Origin: Eremophila alpestris peregrina
Taxonomy: Eukaryota > Chordata > Aves > Passeriformes > Alaudidae
Assembly (NCBI GenBank): GCA_009792885.1
Contig: WMCF01000003.1
Coordinates: 16,268,297 to 16,332,296, forward strand
Direction of reading: 5' to 3'
Length of the DNA stretch: 64,000 bases
This document shows, one piece after another, positions 54,946 to 64,000 of the stretch (within the stretch, counting starts at the first letter, position 1; the number at the start of each line of letters is the position of its first letter). The notes beneath the pieces were generated by a model. That model was not told where the DNA came from. It made no database searches and saw only the letters and a list, made by a program, of their open reading frames with translations. A program made the translations under genes and the position numbers.

Positions 54946-57900
54946 TCTTGACTGTAATTGGGTTTTTTTTTTGACACATTGTCTTGAGAGAACAGGCGAC
55001 ATTTGCCTGCTGTTTCCTTTTATTTACAATCCCAGTTTAAATCCTTAGCATAATTAGTTAGAGGAGCCTCTTTTCTTTAAATGGATGACTACTGGAATAT
55101 TTTCTGTCTTGATTTCCCCTTACAATGTCTACTCTATGCCTGGTGACTAAGCTCAGATATGATAATGCATCCATTCCATATTTCATAAGGGATCTAGAAG
55201 GAGATTTCCTCATACTTACATGAAAATAGACCCAAGTCTGTTTTGATCTTTTAGATAAGTGTGGGCAGAGAGACACATCATGTTTTTATTGTGGTGCTAT
55301 CTCTCAGTACTGGCAGCACCAGATCCACCGACAGCCGGATATATGCATTGAGCAGGGATTTCATGTTACAGGGTTGAAGCCATGTCAAGAACTCTGCCTT
55401 TACAATACAGAATTAATTTGTGTTATCTCTTTACATTGTTTTCTTTCTCAAATTTGTGGTCTTAATTAGTGGGCTTGGTACTGCACACTATGAAGGCACT
55501 GTACAGTTCACTGTACAGCTGAAGCTTCTGAAGAATGAGGGAAATGTGATTCATGGAGTGAGCCTAGACAGTTCAGTCCCAGACTGCAGACTGGTCAGTG
55601 TCATTGGGTCTAATTGGTACCTGAGCAGTTTTCAAAAGATTACACTAAACATAACTAACTTATGAAGGATGCATGCCGCCTTCTTTCTCGTGGCGTCGTA
55701 TTTCCCCTCCAAATTATGCTGCTAAAAGAGCCGGTAAGAGTAAGATTGGTTAGTGTATGAATGGCAGAATTTTTGCACGTATACATTGCTTGACCATAAC
55801 TCTTCCTGCTCCACCGCTGATAGGACACGAAGCTGAGCCCGGTGGGGCGGCGGTGAAGCCCCCGGAGCCCTGCGGGAGGCGCCGGGAGCCCGCGGTCCCG
55901 CCCCGCAGCGCCTTCGAAACAGAGGGATTCTGGTCCGGGCTATTTTTGGCCCTGCTGGAGCCTTGCGCTGTTTCCTCAGGGCTCAGAGCTCATTGTTTTT
56001 GTTCACTTAGATGAACCAATTGTAGTCTACATGGGACGTATTTGTTTTCCAGTTCCTCAAACCATTATTACCTTTTTCCTGTTCCTCTTGAGAAAATGGA
56101 CGTTTGACACCCTGCCAGGTTGCATTACTGAATTCCCTTGCCTGTTTCAGGGTGAAAGCACGATAAAGGCAGGCGCTTTTACTGAAAGAAAAAAAAAAAT
56201 CACTGAACAAAATGTGGAAGAAAACCCTACTGTGGGAAAAAAACAAGTTGAGTAATAGTGAAGAAATGAGGTAGTGTGAGTCATCCCTCTCATGAGCACT
56301 TCATCTGGTGAAGTTAGCACCATCCAGGAGCGAATTTGCCAGGCCCTGCTTACATCCCACAACCAGTAAGCCTAGGCAGAGGTATAGCACTGAAAATAGA
56401 ACTGTGTCAAGTAATCCTCCAACATATACAAGAAACCATATCACAGTTGTCTTCAGTAGAAGCATCAACCCTCCTTACCTTCATTTTATTATGAACAACA
56501 CCACCAGCCCCATCTAGGTCCAAAAGGTAGTCTGGAAGACTTAGGTCCACAGGCTCCCCTACACACCCATTTTGTCCTTGAAAGACCCCTTGTTATGACC
56601 CATGCTTCATACTACTCTTACCATACTTTTCTCTAGCTTCACCCTCAAACCAGGTCTTTTATGCTCAGAAACTGGGATTGATTGCAGTTCTTTCCTGCTC
56701 TCCAGTTTACCCCTTTTAACCTTCTGTGGGTCTTAGGACTGCTATTACAAATCCTAAGGGTGATGTAAGAGTAGGGGGGAAGAAAGAAAGAAACACATGC
56801 ATTTTGGATGGAATCTTGTTTCTTTTTCTTAAAAACACTGCAGGAGGTAAGGCAGGTTAACTAACTTTCACTTGAGCTTTGAATAGTCTTAATTCAATTG
56901 TAACTGTACATGCACATCTAGGACTTCTGTCTTTTTCCTCAGCTCTGCTACTGATGGATTCAGAGGATGTGACAGGTGTTCAGGATTGTACACTCAAAGG
57001 CTGAGTAACTCTCTGTTCACTTCTATCCATTATATTGTATAGAGAGTGTTAGAAAGAAAGATGGGTCACAAATACAATGGCCATTGCTATCTCATTGGTG
57101 GGAAAAGATGAGGTGTTATATAAAAGACAAGATTTCAGTAATGAAATCTTTCCTTTTCCTGAAGACTACACAAGGCCACACATGCAGACTGTGCAGCCAC
57201 TTCCTACAGAATTTCCTTGAAGTTCACTTTGGCTAATTGAATTTGATGGATTTTCTGGAGATATCAGCCCCCCTCCTTCCAAACATTTCTAGCCTGGAGC
57301 TGATATTCATCCATCAGTCCATTAAACTCAGTCTCTCATAATTTCTCTCTTGTATTTATGAGCAAATCTGACAATTTAAGCACTTGTCTCAAAGTTTGTG
57401 ATATGATGAGGTACCCAGAACCAGGAGATGAAATTAGCTAGTGAGAACAGCATCTGACAGAAGCTCCTACCAGGCCTGCCAGTCACACAGAAATTTTTTT
57501 GAGAAAGTATGTGTGTTGTTCAGATCAGTTCTAAATGCAAGGCAGAAGGGAGGCCAGTGAAAAGCTGGATAATTATAAGTTCTGAACTGTTTACTTGTAA
57601 GATTCATATCCTAGACACTTCCTGCATTAAAAGAAAAGCAGAGATATGCACAGTTTTCCTGATGTCAGTAGAAGTAATAAAGAAGTAACAAAGATTGTGA
57701 ATAAAGATGCTTTTCAATCTAGAGCTTTCAAAATTATACCTGAAGCTTTCACTTTAAAAAAATTCCAAAATGTTTTGCTTGTTTTCCATCATATGTCATT
57801 CGAAGATTTACAAGAAAGCATTTAGTTGCATTGCTACAAGCTAACTGTGAAAAAATTCAAAATGTAGTCCAAGAGTCAAATTACTTTAGCTACCTGTACT

Positions 57901-58730
57901 TAATTCTGTTGTTACCACAGTGAAACTGTATTTCCTATGATTTATGTAACACTCAATAGTGAATTAAATTTTGGGAACACTTGTTCTACTGCAAAATATC
58001 TTTTTGTGGTTAAAATATTTTTTGCAACAAAACTTCCTCTTTTCATGTCACAGCACATGCTGAAACAATAGCAAAAAGATAAAGTACTCCAAAACTAATT
58101 TTAGCTGCAGTAAATTTCGTAACAGGATCCCTAATTTCTATAACATTTGGAACACTATACATAACAGCTATAGGCATATAGCTGACATAACCTTCACTGG
58201 CATTTCTGGGCTCTGTAAGCAGCACAAAACAGAATATAAGTCTCTCCAAAAGGGTTGCTTACTCCACCCTTCCTTTGTTTCAAAGTGGTTTCTGATTTTT
58301 TTGCCTTTAGAGTTATTTTTAATGTTAGACCATTTCCATTGTTTATCTCCAGAAAAGTGTTTAGAGACCATTTTGCATTCACCCCAGTTCTAGAAAGGCC
58401 CATGAAAAACTGAAGATTATATGTTTCTCTGGCAGATGTGGTCAGAAATATACAACTATCATCAGCATCCTACACCTACAACTAATTCCTTTGCTTTCTA
58501 ATAGTTTTCTCCCTGATAATTTTTCATTGCTTAATCCATCAAACATGACTCAAAAGATTGAATATATCTTTTCATGCTGCAGACCAATAAAGAAAGCACC
58601 AAGACTAGTGCTATTAATATGGACAATGTTCTGGAGTGAAGAACACAGCAGCTGCACAAGGCACCCAATGCAAGCAGTGTTGGGAAATACAGGCACCTCT
58701 GGATGCCTGAGAATTCCTAAGGATCTGCCA
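54946..58730. other. Intergenic sequence with one CpG-rich patch
   Basis: AT-rich and without a recognisable gene, apart from a small CpG-dense patch at about 55815-55925 annotated separately. Confidence 0.6.
55815..55925. promoter_or_regulatory. Small isolated CpG-rich patch
   Basis: About 110 bp of GC-rich, CpG-dense sequence (GGTGGGGCGGCGGTGAAGCC, CGCGGTCCCGCCCCGCAGCG) with a GC box. It is embedded in AT-rich DNA about 9 kb upstream of MAP3K9. An 85-codon plus-strand frame crosses it but resembles nothing I know. It may be a distal regulatory element or the first exon of an unannotated transcript. Confidence 0.35.
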
Positions 58731-58741
58731 TAAGGGATTTA

Positions 58742-58780
58742 CATGATGGGTAAAATCCCATCCATGATGGGTAAAATCCC
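58742..58780. repeat. Short tandem duplication, two 18-bp units
   Basis: CATGATGGGTAAAATCCC occurs at 58742-58759 and again at 58763-58780, a period of 21 bp. Confidence 0.9.
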
Positions 58781-58970
58781 TCATTTCTGGGCAAAAGATC
58801 AGGAAGAAAGTCTTCAAAGGCTTGCACCTTCTCAGAGAGTATCCTGTGAGTTTTTCCACAGAAGGGATGGACAAATGTGCAATGTTTGTAGAAAACCCTT
58901 TAGACTGGCTGAGAGCTGGAATTCATCCACCTGCAATTCTGTGACCTGTGAACTTCACCACTTCTGTGCT

Positions 58971-59002
58971 GGTCTCTCCCTCTCTCTCTCCCCCTCTTCC
59001 CT
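58971..59002. repeat. CT-rich simple repeat
   Basis: A pyrimidine run made mostly of CT units, just left of dispersed repeat copy B. Confidence 0.8.
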
Positions 59003-59022
59003 TCTCAAAACCAGTCTCTAAT

Positions 59023-59560
59023 ATGGCTGGTAAAAGATGCCAAGAGAAGTCTGGGAGAGTGGGAAAATCCTATGGTGGCTCTTCAGAGTATTCTCATCTT
59101 CTCCCATTCTTTCAAGTACACCACAGTACTGCCTTTACGTAAGAGATTTCTACCAAACAATGATTTGTGATGCCACTGCCATAAATTGCAATTTTACATC
59201 TGTGTTTGCAGTTAAACTCTCTTTCTGAAGTACAAAGCACCCATAGTATGATAATGAGCCCCCAATATAATCTTCTCAATTTTGAAGGATTTCCTCTGCT
59301 TATGGCTCTTCTTAGCCATTTTTCTAAGACAGTTCAGCCTTTTGAATTGGTCAGTCCCTGCCTAGGAAACAGTTCTGCTTTGAAGTACATTGCCAGAGGC
59401 AGAATTGCAACATACATTAAATGCCTATCGATTTCAGGGTACTGAAAAGAGGCAAAAATTAGGAACTCTGAGGAGGAAATGTGGGCAGAAGTTGGACAAC
59501 AGTGTTAAGACATCTGGATTATCAGTAGGGAACCATGGAAATCTGTGGAATACCTAGTGG
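59023..59560 (-). repeat. Unidentified dispersed repeat, copy B (two conserved blocks)
   Basis: The block 59023-59090 is the inverted counterpart of 51671-51738. The block 59502-59560 is the inverted counterpart of 61650-61715. About 410 bp separate them here, whereas they abut in copy C. This suggests one longer element with an internal insertion here or a deletion in copy C. Confidence 0.6.
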
Positions 59561-61649
59561 CACTGCAAGGTGAGACTGTTGAAGTGAATAGAAGCCCCAG
59601 TTTCATGAAATTGCATTTCTTACAAGGATTTGCTTGGGAAAATTAGTTGAGAGCTACTGCAAGTCTTAGCAGTTTCCCTAGAACTTTCTTGGATTTTAAG
59701 TTCATTCTGAATAATTAGAAAAGTATCTTCATATTTCTGTCTGATTTCAACTCCTTTGCTAGCTGTGTATGTAAGACTCCTCACTGAATACAGCCTTGTC
59801 TGAAGTGGAACATGGCAGTGACTGTGTGCTTTAGTAGGAGGTGTGAAGAATAATTTTGACATTCAAGACTATTGGAAACAGTATGTAATTCATTGCCTTG
59901 AGATGGAATGTGGCCATAGTTAACAACCTGGATTTGAGAAAAGAGCTGCAGAATGTCAGTTTTAAATCCCTTTTGGAAGGTAGCATCTCTAGACATACAG
60001 TGCTTCAGTGCCAATATGGGTCGGTCACGGAAGAAGCAGTGCTATTTTTTAAACAACCAAGGCTTAAATTCCCAGAGATGTTGCATGATTTATACTGGCA
60101 AGAAATCTCAGCTGCCTCGCAAGATCTGCCCATTCCTGTACTCTTTTTTCTGTTCTCTGGAGGTCTCCCAGATAAATACTGAGCAGGTCAGACCTGCTTA
60201 GTGTAGAAGAACAGATGAAATCATGCCCCAAGGTGTTGTGAATACTCTTTTTTGTATTTGCTTGAATTGGCAGTGCCTGGAGGTATAGTTGACAGATTTC
60301 AGAATGTGAAAATTATTAATCGGGGGGGGTGCCCTGAAACGCTGACACTTTATGACAGATCTAAAATAACTTCTGTTCCAGCAACCCTTTAAAGAGCTAT
60401 TTAGAAAGAAAACCCATTTGAGCTACCCAGTCAGTAACATTTGCTGTCCTAGACAATTGTTTCTTTTTCCCCAGGCCATGTTTACTTTAAGCACAAGCTG
60501 AAGAAGCCATCATCTCAGAGTTGCATCACTTCATGAACTACATGAAATTGAACCTAAGTACAGGAAGCCTGAAGGAGGTGTGATGAGAGTTTTCTTAGGA
60601 AGGACATATGGCCTCTAAAGAAAGGGTCTTTGGCAGCCAGTATTGATCAAGGAAACAGCAGCAGCACCAGCAAAGGCCTTCTTCTTGTGCTGGCTGAATA
60701 GAATTATCACAGCCATTCAATGGGCAACTGGTTTTGGCCAACCTCCAAAAACAGCCTTCCATGTTAAACTGATGTGGGAGGGAGCTCTTAGTGTAAGAGA
60801 AAACCATAGCTATACAGAAATCCCTGCACACATTTGATTTGTGTTCCTTGCAGCCTCTGCCTTCAGCCAGCTCTCAGCTGTACCCAATGAGGCAATCCCT
60901 GTGAACATAGAGCACACACACGTGTATACATGGACCCATGTGTTCCTGCACATTTATAGATACACCACAGCTTCTGAGACTGCATAATTTCTCATGCAAA
61001 TCTTCTTTCAGCTGCATGACCTGATAGTCTTCAGCCTCTTCTCACATCAGACTGGGTTTCATTTTTTTTTATATTTATCCTTGTGTCCATAAGGGCTGAG
61101 ATTAGAATTCTTTGCCACACAAGCAAAAAGCCTTGATACTCATCATGAGCAGTGTCACAATAGCAACAGATTGATTAGAGAACTGTGTGCAGCCAATAAA
61201 ATTTGGCTTAGAAATAGATGAACTCTTTGCAAATCAAAGTTATCTGTTCAGTGGCACTGATACTAATGCATGTTGGATATATTTTTTTTATCTGGATGAA
61301 AGCAACCTGTAAAGAAGGTATCCTTAATATCTTTGTACAGATGTTAATACTGTTACAAATAGAGTGATCTGCTGTGGGTCATGATGTAAATCATTGGCAA
61401 ATCCTAGCTCTAGTACCTAGATCTCCCAAGTCCTGATGCATTAAAAAGTTAGGTTTTTCATGAACATAACTAATCTTCACAAACTGTCACAATTTCTGCA
61501 GCCAGTGGTAGACAAGTGAGTTTTCTCTTGGTTCAGAGACAAGGCAGTGGGATGAAACTAAGGCTGTTCTTTACCCTCTACCTATTAATGCTGTGAGAGT
61601 GTTCCTATGCTTGTCAGAAATGCAATTGAATTAAATTGGGACTTATATT
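59561..61649. other. Intergenic sequence
   Basis: AT-rich DNA with several short open frames but no recognisable gene or mobile element. A G8 run occurs near 60322-60329. Confidence 0.6.
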
Positions 61650-61756
61650 CACTAGATATTCCATAGATTTCTACAGTTCCACAGTTCCCTGCTGATAATC
61701 CAGATGTCTTAACACTATACTCTGAAAAGCCACCATAGGATTTTCCCACTCTCCCA
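61650..61756 (+). repeat. Unidentified dispersed repeat, copy C
   Basis: Matches the reverse complement of 59502-59560 (61650-61715, with an 8-bp ACAGTTCC duplication here) and then of the 59023-59090 block (61718-61756) without the intervening 410 bp. Confidence 0.65.
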
Positions 61757-61980
61757 AGGAGGAAAGGAGAGGGATGTTGGTTTTTCCCTTCTTTATGTCC
61801 TTTAACATCTCAATCCTGTTTGACAGAGTGAAAAAATGCTCTTTTGTAAAATACTGCTCCCAGTATTTTTTTCTTTTCCTTTAGAATCCAGAGAATTTCC
61901 AGTGCAAAACCCATTGTCCTGGTGTTCTGACCCTCAGGTTTTATCCAGGTAGGAATGCTGGGCTCCTCCTGCTGGGTGGA

Positions 61981-62151
61981 GCCCAATGGGATGATGTCAT
62001 GCAGTGACATCATTAAATGGCCAATCAACAGCAGATATCCCCCTGGAGGTAGGATGGGTGGTGGAACAGATAAAAGGCACTGCCCCACCTTGTTTTAACA
62101 GCTGGCCCATTAACAGAAGGCACTGCCTCCTTCCTCCTGGGGTTAGAAGAG
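61981..62151 (+). promoter_or_regulatory. Promoter-like module with a consensus splice donor, possibly LTR-derived
   Basis: Within 170 bp there are two CCAAT boxes (CCCAATGGG near 61982, GGCCAATCA near 62019), a 9-bp inverted repeat ATGATGTCA/TGACATCAT (61991-61999 and 62005-62013) that resembles CRE/ATF half-sites, and a TATA-like GATAAAAGG near 62069. A strong donor AGAG|GTAAGC follows at 62151/62152. The order and spacing fit a plus-strand promoter and short first exon. No downstream exon is identified, so this is an inference. Confidence 0.35.
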
Positions 62152-64000
62152 GTAAGCAGCACAGAATTATTCATAAATTCACTGCTCACTTTCATAGCTC
62201 TGATATGAAGAGAAGGAAATTGACTGGAAAGGAGGTGAGGAGGTGCCATCAGTGTTTTGTAAGTATTGGAAAGAACCAAATATTGACATTCTACATAAGA
62301 AAGGGAGGACCTCTGTGAGATGATCTGGCTCACGCTTAGAAGTTTGTTTAAAACTTCTGCAAATAGCAAATAGGCTGCTTTCAGCTGCTGGTGTCATGGT
62401 AACATATTAAGTAGAGTCCTGTAGTTGCTACAAAACATTCTACTGTAATTAAAAGTTAACCTATAGCAACATCCTGACAGGCTTTATAAGAAAACTGGCT
62501 ATCTTACAGTGAAGCTAGTGTCGCAAATAAAATTGTAGAATGACTTTCTGCTTTCTCTCATCCTTGGAAATAAATTTGCTTCTTAATTCTCATCTAAGAT
62601 GAGAGAATAAAACACATCACTGCACTTTATGACAATGTTTCAAGTTCAGATAAAACATTTTCTAACTTGGTTGCAGTTATAGGGAATGGCAGGGGAAAAA
62701 GGTCAAGACTTAAAATTACACAGAGGTTTAATTCTTTGTTATCAAGTATACGTTTTACTATTGTATCTTCAGGAAAGCAAAAAGTAGGTGCACTTTTCTC
62801 CTAGGCTGTTTAATTATATACAAAATTGACCTTTTTCTTTTTTTTTGAGCCAAAGTTGTTGCTTTGGATAGTGTACACAATTCACATACAGTAGTCTGTG
62901 TCAGCAGGATGAAAAAACTGGGGTTGAAATGCTGCTACCTAACTATGGATCCCAAGCCAAGGGATTGATAGGAAGACATACATAAAAGTTGGTAGTGAGC
63001 CACCAAGGCCTAGTTTGTCAGCCTTCATCTGAGAATAAATACTTTATCCAGCACAGAGAGAAGTGCTAGCCCTCATAACTGTAAAGTGACTCAGTTGGTG
63101 CTTTTCTTGTTTTCTGGTGATTGTTTTATTAGCTGCTCACAGTTTGGTATCACACAGTGATAATTTATTGTAACAAAAATTTCCAAGTAATAAGCTTTTT
63201 TTTTTTTTTCTGGACATAGTAAGTTTTATTCAATTTAGGCAAAATAGTCTTTTTAACTTTGCTTCACCTCTTTTCCTAATTATTAGTTATGTTCTCACAA
63301 AACCTAGTAGTTCTCTTGATAATTAATTTAAAAATTATTATTTTGGGTATCCTGTGAAAAATGTCTGGAGGGAAAGTGTAGAACCTCATTCCCCTGAAAG
63401 AGAAGACGAGAGATTAATGTACTCCTAGTGGTGCAAAGCATGCTGCAGTATTATTCTTAGAAATAGCAATGTGTTGAAGTGTTTTTGTGACAAGTTTCAG
63501 AATTCTATTACTGTTTTGGTTAACTTCCTCTTCTTGCACTAGCATGCATTGATTGGCCTCCAATCACTTGATGCAATGCCCACTCTATTAGATATTTTAT
63601 CTAATAAATTGTCATGCTCTGTTTTTTCTAGAACAAGCTATTTTTCCTGTACCCATCCTGAAGAAAAACTATAAGGCTAAATTGTAGTGCAGATAAGCTC
63701 CTTATTTATTAGCATGTACAGATTGAATCTATTGCTGTTACTTTCTACTTAGATGTCAATTGTTTGTTTCCCCATGAAAGCTAATAATTTCTTTTTTCTT
63801 GCTTTGTTAATGATGCCTACAACTGGACTTGTTATCAATTTTACCTATGGGCATGGATGGATTCCAAAGTTATTATTTCCTGCTCTTGTGTCCTAATGTT
63901 TTCAGTCTGTCTGTATTTAAATAGCTAAACAATAAAATCTTAATTGTCCTATCAAGCACATGATCATCTCTTCCTTATTTTACTGGATGCAGACTACATC
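62152..64000. other. Intergenic sequence to the right edge
   Basis: AT-rich, with T-runs near 62839 and 63198. I recognise no gene, RNA or repeat element. Confidence 0.6.

Overview
The window is vertebrate nuclear DNA, almost certainly from a bird. It has one long split gene with GT-AG introns, a CpG-island promoter, several CR1 LINE fragments as the main interspersed repeats, no mammal-type SINEs that I could recognise, and a solo LTR that resembles a family I associate with songbirds. The avian call is firm. The passerine call is an inference from memory of repeat consensus sequences.

The only gene I can support is the 5' two-thirds of MAP3K9 (mixed-lineage kinase 1, MLK1) on the minus strand. 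Eight coding exons run from right to left: 46569-46269 (start codon and SH3), 41303-40890 (kinase N-lobe to catalytic loop), 18604-18424 (DFG, activation segment, APE), 11167-11019, 7671-7496 (end of kinase), 5468-5228 (leucine zippers, basic region, start of CRIB), 4129-4007 (rest of CRIB) and 3258-3105 (start of the Ser/Pro-rich tail). All junctions keep the reading frame and sum to 579 codons plus 2 nt. The remaining C-terminal exons lie beyond the left edge of the window.

Region by region: 1-3104 is the start of intron 8 with a CR1 fragment. 3105-7671 is a cluster of five exons with a second CR1 fragment. 7672-18423 holds introns 4 and 3, the latter with a decayed, ancient CR1 copy. 18605-40889 is the 22-kb intron 2 with a solo LTR. 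41304-46268 is intron 1 with an isolated CpG-rich patch. About 45780-47230 is the CpG island with exon 1 and four CCAAT boxes on the gene strand. 47232-47727 is a 23-bp GC-rich minisatellite broken by a 170-N gap. 47728-64000 is apparently intergenic.

The intergenic part contains an exact-length 1,784-bp tandem duplication joined by a single N, which is very probably an assembly artefact. It also has another CR1 fragment, a small unidentified dispersed repeat in three copies, a CpG-rich patch near 55.85 kb, and a compact promoter-like module near 62.0 kb. I found no new multi-gene system. The most useful observations concern assembly errors, an upstream ORF overlapping the MAP3K9 start, and orphan regulatory-looking patches.
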